NCBI GenBank assembly: GCA_037179335.1
Contig: JAKZHN010000005.1
Location: 1,674,001-1,738,000, forward strand
Origin: Cyclaneusma minus
Lineage: Eukaryota > Ascomycota > Leotiomycetes > Marthamycetales > Marthamycetaceae
Direction of reading: 5' to 3'
DNA: 64,000 nucleotides
The notes beneath the pieces were generated by a model. It worked only from the letters and a program-made list of their open reading frames with translations. It ran no database searches and was not told the DNA's origin. Positions 1 to 13,255 of the stretch are shown piece after piece. Both the position numbers and the translations under genes were made by a program. Each line of letters opens with the position of its first letter. The first letter of the stretch is position 1.

Positions 1-3000
1 ATTTAATAAATTTAATGAATTTAATAGATTTAAATGGCATTAGTATTTTTAATATTGGAAATTTTAGCTTAATTAATTTAATTTATATAATATATAAAAT
101 TTGATTTTTGATTATTTTAATATATAATTTTTATATTTCCTTTTGCTTCTAATATGCAATTAAAATTAGGCCTAATATAAAGTTTTATAATATTTAATAA
201 AGTAATAATTTATATGCATTATATATATATAAATCTTATTATATATATATATATATATATTTGCTTTAAAATTATATATTATTTTAAATAATTATAGGGC
301 TTATATAAGCGCTTTAATATAATAATAACTTAAATAATATTAAATATGTTTTAATACGGATTTAATTTTGGCTATAAGCTAGAATTGGGTTTTTTGGCGC
401 AAGTTTAGATTTCTTATTTATATAATTTAATTTAAATAATAAATAATAATTAAGGATTTATATATAAAAATAATATAAGGGTTTTTTTATTTTTGGATTT
501 TTGGATTTTTTAAAGTCTTATAAAAAAATTATAATACCTTTTTATAAATTCTATTATTATATTAAGGCCTATTAAATATATTAATTTTGCAAGGCCAATT
601 AAAAGCCGGTAATAGATAAAAATAAATATAAGTTTTTTTATAATTTGAAATTTTATGGTTTTTAAAAATTAAAAATTACATGCTTTTTTTGCTTTTTTAA
701 TAGCGGTGGTTGCGTGCGCTTTTTTTTAAAATCTTTTTTTTTAAAATTTAGGATTATAATGTTTTTAGGGCTTAATTTAATCTTTAAATAATTCTATTAT
801 ATTTTATGTATTTTATTTTAAATTTTATTTTAAATTTTATTTAATTTATATTCTTCATTTAATTGTAATATAATTTAGAATGTTTTTATTTTTTATTTTT
901 TATTATTGCTGGCGATTATTAATTTATAGTTTTTTATAATAATAAAGGATTAATTAAGGCTTATTTTAATAAATTGGTATAAAATATATTATATGCTTTG
1001 CCGGATGAATTTAATTTATAATTATAAATGCCTTTTACCTTAATTATTTTATATTTAATATATTTCCAATTTAGTATTTTGCTAGAATAATTTATATATA
1101 GATATCTTAGATTTAATTATATTTTATTACTAATTTTAATTTTTTAGCTTGTTTTTAATATTGGTTTTTATATTTTTATATATTGTTTTATATATTTGCT
1201 ATAATATATTGCCTTTATTATTTTAGCTTTTTTAGCTTTGCAATTAAAATAATTATTTAATTGACAGCGCATTTAAAGCTAGCAAAAATAAATAAAATGT
1301 TAAAATTCAACGGCTTTATATTATATTTATATATTATAAAAACGAATTTATTTTTATTATTTTTATTATGTAAATATTAATTAAAAATTAGGCATATAAT
1401 AATAATTTTGCTTATCTTTTTTAATTATAATTTACAAACATTTATATAAATTGTTTAATAATTGAACTTTATTTGTTTTATAGCTTTATTTATTTCCAGA
1501 TAAAAAGCCGTAAAAAACATTTAAAAAAATAGCAATTTGCAAAATATTTTTTAAAATAGGCTAATAAATTGCGGTTTTTAATTGGAAATGATATATAAAA
1601 ATAGGCTAAAATATAAATAATAAAATTTAATAAAAGAGTTTGCTATTAATTTTGCTCTAATTCTTTTCTAAAATTAAATATCTTTTTTGATTTAAATAAT
1701 TGGTTATTATAATAATATTTATATAATTATTGTTTTTTAATAAACTAATTATAAAATCTATTAAAATTTATAACCAAATTTAATCCGAGATTGGTAAAGG
1801 TTTTAAAATCCATAGTTTTTTGTTTTTTTGAAAATTTTATATAGCGGTATAAATTGCAATTTATAATATATTGTTTTATATTTTATTTTATAAAAGGCCA
1901 GAAAAACCGCTTAAATAATATTTTATATATATACTTTATATTGGGATAGCTTATAATAATATTATTATGCAAGTTTTAAATGAATATTATTTTTAGAAAT
2001 TTATATTTTGGTATTTATAGCTTTTATATATTTTTATATATTATTTGGTTTTTATTATTTAGGCCAAAATCCGTAATTAATATAATTAATTTTTATTTTA
2101 ATAATAAGCGTTTTATATTTTTGCTTTTTTGCTTTTTTAAAAAAAGGCTTTTAATTTATATATATAAAGAGTTTAATTTGTTTTTATTAAATTAAATGCT
2201 GTTTTTTATATTTTGGCTATATTGGTTAGATTTAATAATTTATTTATTATTAATATTAAAATAGCTATCCTATTTATAATTTTTAAATTAATTTTATTGT
2301 TTTTTAATAAAATAGCTATTTTATAAATGAATTGCTTATTTAAAAAAACTGCTAGCATATTTTAATCCTGCTTTAATATGGCATTTATTATAATATTTTA
2401 TTCTTTTGGTATATATATAACTACAAAATTATAATTTGCTAATAAAAAAGCTTATTTTATTTATTATTTAAATAGTATATAGGCTATTATAAAACATTTT
2501 AAATTTTTATAATCCATTTATATTTAAAATAGCCTTTGTATTATTTTTAAATTAATTGCAAATTCTTTAAAAAATGTAATAATTGCTAATAATTTTTTAT
2601 TATAAATTGGATAATTATATTTTGCAAGCTAATTTATTTTGGAAAAAAAGCAATAATTTATGCTATTTTATTATTTTTTATTTCAAATAGCGTTTAATTT
2701 ATATTATATTTTAAAGCATTGGTTTTTATATATATTTTAAGCTTTAAATTAAATGCTGCCAAAACTAGAATAGAAATAAATATTTTTTTAAATTTTATAA
2801 ATGCCTTTTTGGCTTCTGCAATTTATTTAAAAGGCTGGGTTGTTTTAATTAAAACTGTAATAGGTAAATAAAGCTTAAATTTGTTTTATATAAATTCCTT
2901 ACAAAAATTGGCAAATTTTAGGAATTTCTAAATAGTTTTTAGGCTAATAAAGAATAGCCAATTAATAAATTTTTTTTTTTCGAAATTTATAATTATTTAT

Positions 3001-3119
3001 TTTAAAATTTTATTATTATAACTGGCTTTCATAATAAAATTTAAATATTTAATAAATTTAATTTTAAATTTGTATTTATTAATATTTAATTATAGCCCGG
3101 CTTTTTCTAATTGCTTTAA

Positions 3120-3720
3120 ATCTTTTTATATATATTTACAATATAATTTTAAAAAGCTATTTATATAAATTAATAAATTATTCATATATATTAAATAAAA
3201 ATTATTTAAATATTCGGCCAAATAATAATTAATATATTATTAAAAAATGCTTAAAGCATTAACTAGCCTAAAAGAATTATTATTTATTTATATAATTTAT
3301 ATGAAATATAGAAAGCCGTTTTTTTTAGCAATTGTAATTTTATAAAATATTGTAAATATATTTAATTTGGTAAATTATTTAGCTTATTTAATTAATTATA
3401 AAATTTTATAAATTAGGAAAAAGAATAGCGATTTGTTTTTAAATATTTTATTTGAAACCTAATAATTTATATAAAAACACAGGCCTTTTTTGGTTTTTTA
3501 ATGAATAATATTAAAGCTGCCGCTAATAAATTATTTATTTATATGAATCCTTTTTTTAAATATTTAATAAGGTTTTTTTTAATATTAAAAGCTTTTTTTG
3601 GTTTATTTTATATATAGATTTTTAAAATATAATAGAATTTTTACCGTTTAATCTTTCTAATTTAACATAATAATTAATTTTAAAATTTTAGCGAAAAAGC
3701 GGCTTATTTGCTTTTTTTCA
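3120..3720 (-). pseudogene. Ty3/gypsy reverse transcriptase remnant (element C)
   Basis: Reading the minus strand through stop codons in one frame gives the standard gypsy RT order. A GFI block is followed by an AAA-L-LF-KKP stretch, then a RYSFS segment matching the family RYPLP block. Next come KTAFYISYKLY, matching the KTAFRTRYGL(F/Y)E block, and a region resembling PFGLxNAxxTFxxxIN and the YLDDILIYS active-site motif. The frame is nearly colinear over about 600 bases, so the damage is mostly substitutions. Further minus-strand sequence at about 4.9-5.1 kb could be the gag part, but that is weak. No LTR was assigned to this copy. Confidence 0.8.
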
Positions 3721-6700
3721 ATCGAATTTATTTAATATACCCTGCTAATATTTTGGCAAATCTTTTGTTGGATTTATAAATACTTTAATTTTTAAAGCCC
3801 TTTTTATATTAATTAAAAAATAGGCAAAAATTATATATATGTTTTTTGGCGAGCTTGGTAAATACTGTTATATTAATTTTTGCGATATTTATTTTTTACT
3901 ATAGTTATTTATATTAATTGCTAATTATTTAGCCATTTTATATAAAGCTTAATTCCTTTTGATAGGTATTAATTATTGCTTTTGTATATTTTAATCAAGC
4001 TTATTTTAATATTATATTATAGCTATAATATAAGATTATATATATAATTCCTTTTTTATAATATATTTCATAATATTTAATTAAAATTATATTATATAAA
4101 TAACGGTTTTATAATTTAAATCGTTACATATATATAAGCCAATAAATCTCGAATTATTAAAAAACATACGCTAAGAATAATTATTTTATATAAAAGCGAA
4201 ATTAATTATTTTAAAAAACAAATATTTATTATTAATTAAAATAAAAATATAATTTATTTAATTAATAAAAATAAAAGTAATAAAAAGATTTGCTATTAAT
4301 ATTTGTTTTTAATTCCGTTTTTTATTAAAAATTTAATTTTATAATGCGCTTTAATTTGCATTTGGTTTTTTAAATTCTTTAAATTCTTATTTAAATTGGC
4401 CTTAAAAAAGATATTTTAATTTTTTTCTTTTTCTTTAAGGCTTTTGCAAAAAATAGCTTATAAGCTTAAATTGCGTATTTTATAGCTTTGCAACGGAAGC
4501 ATTATTTTGCGGCCTTTTTAATATTTAAAACGGCTTTAGTTATTTATTTTATTTTTATATTAAAAATTGTAAATAAGTTTATTGCGTTTAGATTTATATA
4601 GCTATGGCTAAAAATGCCTAATATTATCGCTAATTTTTTTGCTTTAATATTAAAGTTTCCGTATTTGGATTTTTTGGCCCAGCTTTTTAAAACCATTGCT
4701 ATACTTTATAGCTTATTAATATATAAAATATATTAGGGAAAAATTAATATATTAGCAAAGGCTATTATAGCAATAAAGCTGGTAAATAGCTTTTAGCAAA
4801 GATTTTAAATTTTAAATTTTTTCGGCCAATTTAAGCTATTAGCTTGCATTAAAAAATTATTATATTTAATAATAAAAATATCAAATTTCTTATTCTTTTT
4901 TTAAATTATTTTGGCCAGCTTATTTAAGGCTTTTATTTTAAGCTTTAGGTTATTATATACCAAATTTAATTGCTTTTATAATGCTATTAGGAATTTAATA
5001 ATAAAATTGGAAATTTTTATAATATAGGCTTTAATTTAAAGCTAAATTTATTTTGCAGCCGTTTTTAATATTTAATTATAAATACATTAAAATTATATAT
5101 TAGCTAATTGGCCTAATAAATCCATTTAAATTTTAGGCTTTATTTAATCTTTCCAAATAGCATATTTACTTTTATTAAACCCGTTAAAAAAATTGATTTT
5201 TGGCAATATTTAATATTTATAGGCTACTAAAATACCCGCTTTAAAAATGCTAGCAAGGGCTGCTTTTATATTATTGTATTTTATTGCTTTAATTGCCTTA
5301 TAATATTTGTTTTTCATAATTGCGATTTTTTAAACGTAATTATTTTTTATATTAGCAAGCTGCTTTTAAATATAAATTACTATTTGTTAAAAAAAATTAG
5401 CCTTTTTCATTAAATTTAGCTAATAAGGCAGCAAATATAATATATTTATTTAAATGATTTTTTTATTAATATTAAATAGCAAAATTTTTAGCGTACTAAA
5501 TAGCTTAGGCTTTAGCTTAATATTGCTGGGCTATTATATATATAACGGCTTGCTATTAAAAAATAAAAGCCTGCATTTGCTGCGCAAAAAGATGGGTTTT
5601 ATTTTTATTTATTTTTGGCTTTAAGTTTTAAGGGAGTTTAAAATCATATTATAATTTAATGCCTTGCAATAAAATTAATTAGAAAGTTTAAAATTTAATT
5701 CTAAATTGAAAATTTTAATTTTAAGAAATAAAGGCTTGCTATTTATATTAATTTCTCTAGCCCTTATACCCCAATATTTTATACGTATTTGGTGCGTTAA
5801 TTTGGTTTTTAAAATATTAAGCTTGTATAAGCTATTGCTTATTATAATAATGATGGCCATTATTTTGGCAATGCTATAATTTATTCTTAATATATATAAG
5901 CAATTGTAATATCATTGCATATAAATGCATATAATCACCTGCTAATTAAGCTTCAGCTTATTAGCACGAATGAGTTTTTAAATCGTTATAAAAAAATGCT
6001 TGAGCAAAAATATTAAAAGGGTTTTTATTTATATTATAATAAAAGCTTTGTTATTTATTTAATTATATTTTAAATATATAATTTTTAAGAAATATAATTG
6101 CTTTTATAAATACGGCAATTATATATTTCAATTAAAATTATTAAGCCGGGAAATTAATATTGCATATTTTATTTGCGTATTATAAATACAAATTTCTAGG
6201 CAAAAAATTGTATTTTATTTAAATTATAAAAATTTAAAAGCCAAAATAATTAAAGCAACTTTTACAATTATTTTTAAAGCTTAAAAAATAATAAATATCT
6301 AGCAAAAATATAAGGCCAATTTATATTATATAAAAATAAATAATGGCAATTTTAAAAAAAATTATATATATAAAAAGAATTATAATAAATATATTGCGCA
6401 ATAAGTTTTTATATATTTATTATAATAGCAAATTAATAGGCTATTTAAAAATAAATTAAATATTAATATTAATTTATTATAAATATTATTAATTGAATAT
6501 AAAAATAAAAATATAAAGTTATGTATGCAATTGCTATATTTATTAGCAAAATACAATTTGCTAATATATATTTTATAATTAGCTATAATTTTTATTTTTA
6601 GCTAATAAATTATAAAATGGTTATTATAAAATTTTATTACAAATTTGCTAAAATTATAATTCATAGACAAAGTATATAATATTATTTTAATGGTAATAAA

Positions 6701-7575
6701 TTGCTATATTAAGGCTATATAATTTATATATATAAGTAAAAGTATTAATATATAATTTTTAATAAAAAGAAATTCAATAAGATTTTTTTTTAAATTATAA
6801 TATTTAATTATAGCTTTATATTTATTAATATATAGTAAAAAGCCTTTTATTATAAATCTTATATAATATATAAACATAATATAATATTTTATTTTTAAAT
6901 AAATAAATAAATAAAGCAAGTACATTAAATTTTAAAGGCTTATATATAATATTATTATAATTAAAAAAAGATTGGTTAGCTATAATAAAATTTGCTTATA
7001 AAAATATAAAGCAAAAAATATTAGAATTCTTTTACATAATATATAAATATTATTTATAAATTAATATTATTATTTTTATATAATTTTAAATATTTTAAAT
7101 GTTTTAAAAAGAATATATAGCAGATATATAATTATAAAAATTAGAAAAATACTATTAATAAACATATAAAAAAACATATAAAAAATATAAAATTATAAAT
7201 TTTAATAAAGAAAATTAGGTGTTTTTGTTTATTAAAAATATACGTTTGAAAATCGAAAAGCTAATAATTTATTTTTTATCATTACTAAAAAAGTGAAAGC
7301 CTAACCCTATTATTTAAAATTCCTATTTAAATTTTAATTAAAACAATTATATAATATTTTTTATATTAGCTTCTTAAAATTTACTAAAATATTTTAAAAT
7401 AATATATATAAATTATACTTCATAAAATTTAATTTTTTTAAAAATAACCAAATATTAAAAATTAAAAGAATTAGCTTATATTTTATATATATTAAAAAAG
7501 CTAAAGCTAAAATCAAAATTAAATATTAGTTTAAAAAACCTTAAAAATGCTTTAATAGTTTTAAGCAAATTTATT

Positions 7576-7652
7576 AAAACAAAATTATAATAATAATAAA
7601 AAAATTATAATAATAATAAAAAGACTATAATAATAATAAAAAGATTATAAAA
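7576..7652. repeat. AT-only tandem repeat, about 20-base unit
   Basis: About three and a half copies of a unit of the form AAAAATTATAATAATAATAA stand in tandem, with one copy carrying a C (GACTATAA). The array lies in non-coding AT-rich sequence between elements B and C. No function is suggested. Confidence 0.75.
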
Positions 7653-9414
7653 AAGTCGCAATTTTTTTTAAAAAAACATAAAAGGCCAATTTTAGCTTTA
7701 TATTTCAATAAAAAATGCCTAATTATACGCAATATTAACCAAAAGCAAAACTAAAAATATTTAAAATATAAAAATATAAATTAAATTATTTTTTTATATT
7801 TTAAATTAAGTTAATTTAAATTATATTTTGCAAGAGATTAAATTAAGAAATTGGAAATTAAATAATAAGCTTCATTTAATGAAAAATTATAAAATATATA
7901 AATAAAAATTATAAATTTTATATATTAAATAATTTAATTAAAATTAAATATTATATAAAATAAATCCAATCAATAGAACTAAAAACTTTATAATATGTTT
8001 AAATTCTAATATATATATATTAAATTATTAAAAAAATAATTAAAAAAATAATTTATTTATATTTTAATTAAATATATATATAAAAAACAAAAATATATTT
8101 ATTAAATAATACCACATGTTAATTATTATATATATTAAGATATAAATTGCGAAAAAAAAATTAATTAAAATTATTATTGCAATTATAATATTTTTAAACA
8201 TATTATACATTTTATATTTTAAACAAATATAAATTTTAAAGCGAATTTTTCTCTGGCAGATTTTATATTCTTCTTCAGTCAAATTAATTTGTTATTATAA
8301 TTAATATATTAATTTTTAAAAGATGCTTAAATTTTAATATAATAATAATGGTAAAATATAAAAGCATTATAAGCTGCATTGAATAAAAAGATTTAAATAG
8401 CGGGAATTTGCAAAATAATAAATTAATTAATATATATATATATAATAAAAAGGCTTATAATTCTTATAATAATAATTGTATTTAAAATTATTTGCGGCTT
8501 AGCTATAAATATTAAAGATTTTGCAAAAGAAATTCAAATAAAGGCTTTATATATAATAAGCATAAATATAAATTTAAAGTATAAATGCGGGCTTAATAAA
8601 ATTGCAATTCAAATTTTATAATAAAGTTGCAAATTCAATATTATTATTATATTTATAATTAAAATTTTTATTATACGGGGCTTAAAATAAGCCGTCGTTA
8701 AAATTCTGTATTTTGCAATTAAAAGTATTGGGGGCTATAATATTAGGATTAAAAAAAGAAAAAAAAAGAGCCTAATTTACGCTAAAAAGCCATATGTTAA
8801 AAAGTTTATATAAAAGCTGTAATAGAAAGGAATGTAATAAAAATAAAAAACCCCATTTTATATAAATAAAGTTTTAATAAAGCCTAATATAATTATTATA
8901 AAAAAAGTATTAAGAAAGATAAAATCCTAAAACTCGCTAAAGAAAATAGAAATAAAAAAATTAGAAATACAATTGAAAATTAACATATTATTATCGCAAA
9001 AGATATAATATATATATATAACAAAAAAAGAATTAAAATTAATGGTTTCAAATAAGCCGCTATTATATTAACTTTCCGCCATTTATAAAAAAGAAATCTA
9101 AATTAATAAAAATAATAAAATCCCAATAAAGTTTAATATAAGAAAATAGTGATTAAAATAATAAAAATAATTAAATAAAAGTTTAAAGTTAATTTAATAA
9201 TTAATAATATAAGCTATATTTAAAAATAAAATTTTGAAAATAAGGCAATAATAAATTTAAAAATGCTTATTAATAATAATAAATTAATAAAAGCCTATTA
9301 ATTTACGCAATTAAAATAAAAAGCCAAAATTAATAACCAAAGCCAAATATTAAATTATCAAAAAGCAAAAATTTATATTTGGAAATTTTAAAGCCCGGAA
9401 TTATAATTATATAT

Positions 9415-9625
9415 ATATAATTAAAAAAAGCCCCTTGTGGCCATTTTATAAAAAATATATATAAAATATATATAAAAAATAAGCATTATTTATTAAAAAG
9501 GCTAAGCAAGGCTCTTAATATATAATATTTAAGTACTGCTATTTTTTATAGCTAAAAAATATATATAATGCATTTTTATTTGCCAATTTATTTTTAACCA
9601 TTATAATATATTTTAAGCCTTATAT
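9415..9625 (-). repeat. LTR-like repeat, reverse orientation
   Basis: This stretch matches the reverse complement of 15,830-16,040. Shared blocks are TAAGC(A/G)TTATTTATTAAAA, GCTAAGCAAGGCT(C/T)TTAATA and TTTATTTTTAACCATTATAATA. The G+C-richer core reads CCCCTTGTGGCCA here against CGCCTTGCGGGCA in the other copy, a difference made largely of C-to-T type changes. This copy lacks about 25-30 bases present in the other. Its orientation and place, left of the minus-strand RT at 12.7-13.25 kb, suit a 3' LTR of element B. That assignment is inference. Confidence 0.65.
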
Positions 9626-11229
9626 AATAGGGATTTTGCTTATAATTATAATAATAGTATTAAATTTGCAGTTAATTATAAAATTTGAATTACATTTTTA
9701 TTAAATTTATATTTATATTTTATATTTATATTTATATTTATTATATATAAAGGTTTTATTTAATTCTTTTTTATAAGATTTTTAATATTTAGAATTAAAT
9801 TGCAAATAATTTTAAATATAATAATTATTATAATAATTATAAGCTTTTTTATTATATAATAAGCTTATATTTTGCTTTTTCTTTAATTTTTTTTAGTAAT
9901 GAATTTATTATTTTATAAATTCTTATTGCTTAAAGTTCTTTATTTAATATAATTTATAATGCTTTTATACTTTATTATTATTATTATATTAAAATACCAA
10001 TTATAATAATAAATTAATCCAATTAAAAAGTAATACAAAAGTTGCCGAAAAAGATTTTGCTTTAAAGTTTATGCTTTTTAAAAATGTAAAATATATAATA
10101 TATTTAAAAATATTATAATTGCAATAATAGCTTTAATTAAAATTATTTTTATAATTTATATTTTAAGGCATATAATAATGAATATCAAATGCTATTTAAT
10201 AAAAAAAAACTTTTTTATATATATTTAATTAAAATATAAATAAGTTATAATTTTAATTATTTGTTTAATAATATTTTCTTTAATATAGGAAACAAATCGG
10301 GTTTTTAATAATATAATATAAAATATAAAAATTAGAATTTAAAACTATTATAGATTCTTTAATTTTACTAACCAAGATTATTTTATATAATATTTATTTT
10401 TAATTGGGTTATTTAATATACGGAGTTTATAGTTTTTATTTGCATATCTTATAATTTTTAAGTAAATTTAATTTAATTTTTAATTTTTAATTTTTTAATC
10501 TAATTTTTTATAAAATACAATTTAAATTAATATAATTTAAAATATAAAAAGATAATTAAATTAATATTTTTATATTTTAAATGTTTTTGTTTTTGTTTTT
10601 GGTTAATATTATATATAATTAAATAGTTCTTATTTAAATATAAAGCTAAAGCTGGCTTTTTAGTATTTTTTTAAAGCTTGCGCTTTTTTTATAATTTTTT
10701 ATTATTATTATAATTTAATTTTAATGTTGTTTTAACGAATTTATATAAGATTATTAGGATATTTTCAAGGTTTTTTTAAGCCAATATTTGGGTTTAATAT
10801 TAATTTTAGCTTTTTTAATATATATAAAATCTAAGCTTTTTTTATTTTATATATATATATTATAATTTTTAAAATATAATTCATATATATTATTTTAAAA
10901 TATTTTAGAGAATTTGAAAAAGCTAATATAAAAAATATTATATAATTCTTTTAATTAAAATTTAAATAGAAAATTTAAATAATAAATTTGGATTTTTATT
11001 TTTTGAATAATAAAAAAACGCTTATATATAATTTTATTAGCTTTTTAGCTTTAAAGCATATATGTTTAATAAATAAAAAACCTAGTTTTTTTTTAAAAAA
11101 AACTTATAATTTTATACTTTTTTATATATTATATAAAATTTATAGCAAAAGACCTGTTATAATATATTGGTAAATATAAAGCTATAATTAAATATAATAA
11201 TTTTAGGGACTTTTTTTTAAAAAAAAACC

Positions 11230-11309
11230 AATAATTTTATTAAACAATAATTTTATTAAACAATAATTTTATTAAACAATAATTTTATTAAACAATAATT
11301 TTATTAAAG
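11230..11309. repeat. 16-base tandem repeat, five copies
   Basis: Five near-identical copies of AATAATTTTATTAAAC stand head to tail, the last ending in G instead of C. The array lies downstream of the element B polymerase on its strand, in otherwise featureless AT-rich sequence. Confidence 0.9.
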
Positions 11310-12183
11310 ATTATATATTAATATTTTTAATTATATATATAGATTATATAGCCTTAATATAATAATTCATTATTATTAAAATAATATTATATATTTTGCT
11401 TATATATTATAATTTTGGCAAATTGATAATAAATGTTTCTAATAAATATATTTATAATTTATTACCTGAAATTAAACATTATAGCTAATTATAAAATATA
11501 TATTAGCAAAGTTTATTTTATTGGCAAATATATCAATTATTTTTTTATTTTATTTTTTATTTTATTGATAATATTTATAATAAATTAAAATTAAGATTTA
11601 ATTTATTTTAAAATAATTTATTAATTTGCTATTATAATAAATTTATTGCAAAAATATATAATTTGTTTTTCTACATAATACATTATTTTTAAATTGGTAT
11701 GATTTATTTTTATGCAATATAAATTTGTTTTATATTTTTATTATATTTTTATTATTTCTTTAAATTTTAAAAATAATTATAAAGCTTATTTTGGTTATTT
11801 TGGCTTTTCGGTTTTTATAGCTTAAATAAAATATATAAAATTAATTTTCCAATTTAATAATTTTAATTAAAATGCAATTATTATATTTATAAAAGCAGCT
11901 ATATTTTTTAAAAATTATATATTTAATATATAATTAATTAAATAACGGAGCTTTCATTATAATTATAATTTTTTTTAATTTTTTTTAAGTCTTTTTTATT
12001 GCTTTTTTATAATTTGGCCTATAAAATAAAAGATTAGCGGGGTTTTTAATTTTTATAATATATTTAGTATTAAACTTATAAAATCTTAATTTTATAGCTT
12101 ATTTTATTTAATATTTATTAAATTTGTTTATATTTGTAAAATAGCGCAAATTATTATAATTTAAAATTATGAAACTTTATAAT

Positions 12184-12310
12184 ATATATTTTTGATATAT
12201 TATTTTTGATATATTATTTTTGATATATTATTTTTGATATATTGTTTTTAATATATTATTTTTAATATATTATTTTTAATATATTATTTTTAATATATTA
12301 TTTTTAACGC
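12184..12310. repeat. 14-base tandem repeat, about nine copies
   Basis: About nine copies of TATTTTTGATATAT. The first four carry G in the GATATAT part and the remaining copies carry A. The split suggests that one variant was amplified after a G-to-A change, or that a mutation tract covered only part of the array. Confidence 0.9.
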
Positions 12311-12689
12311 TAAAAGGATTCTATAATTATAAGCAATTTAATATTATGTATTAAATATTAATAATTCAATATTAAATTATTTAAATTTTTAAATTACTTT
12401 AAAATTTTTAATATTGCAAATTTAAAAATATTATCCATAATTTGCAAATATTTTATAAAATTAAAATATTGCAATATTACCTTATTTACAAATGCATTTT
12501 TAATATACTAAAAAGCCTTTTGCATTTTTAAAGGCTATTTCAATAGGCCTTTTTGATTATTATTTATATTATTAATAAATAAATCAATTCTAAATAATAT
12601 AATTTTGCTATTTTTTAAATACAATTGCAATTTTATATATATAATTAATATAGGCTATTTTTAAATAAGGTGTATGTTTTCCAATTATA

Positions 12690-13255
12690 TATATATATAT
12701 ATTATTATTATAAAGCCTAAAAATAATGTTTTATTTATTTTAAATTTGCATTTGCTTTTTGTTTTTATAAAACAAGAATTATAGCTTTTTAAATACGGCT
12801 TTTATATATTTATTCTATTTATTAACGTTTTCTAGATAAATTAAAATATTATTAAAATAAATTATTATAATAATTTTTAAACAAATTTTAAGCGCTATAT
12901 TTATATGGGCTTAAAATATAGCTAATATATTTATTAATTTAAATAATATTATTAAGTATTTAAAATAACTGTATTTTACATAAAATGCTTTTATATATAT
13001 ATAAATTTTATACTATATATTTTTAAAATCCAGCTTAATAAAAATTTTGATTTCTTTTTAATTTAATTAAAAATTCATTAATTAAAAAGAATAGACAGCA
13101 ATTTTTAATAATAATATTATTTAATTCTTTATAATTAATATATAGGCGTAAATTATTATTGTATTTAAATACAAATAATATAAAGACTTTTATTAGGCGT
13201 TTTAATTTGCAAATCCAGTCTTTTATTAATATATTATTAAAATATATTTTTAATA
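12690..13255 (-). pseudogene. Ty3/gypsy reverse transcriptase remnant (element B)
   Basis: The minus strand, read from 13,255 leftward in one frame, shows FVFKYNNNLRLYINYKELNN, matching the family FVxKKDGSLRLCVDYRxLNx block. It continues with IIIKN, then an LINEFLIKLKR segment. Next come KAFYVKYSYFKYLIILFKLI, the relative of KTAFRTRYGHFEYLVMPFGL, and ILIYLENVNK, following the YLDDILIYS motif. A KCKFKINKTLFLGF segment (family KCEF...FLGF) ends the match. Only a few stops break about 190 codons. It is clearly a former gypsy polymerase, now dead. The LTR-like repeat at 9.4-9.6 kb could be its 3' end. Confidence 0.85.

Noticed and set aside
5105..5140. Possible integrase core (KWIxxL-like) on the minus strand
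   Set aside because: It lies upstream of the RT of element C on that strand, where integrase is not expected, and the match is too short; more likely gag-region noise.
8700..9130. Possible pogo/mariner transposase
   Set aside because: A few residues suggested a DDE-type block, but no frame could be followed for more than about ten codons.
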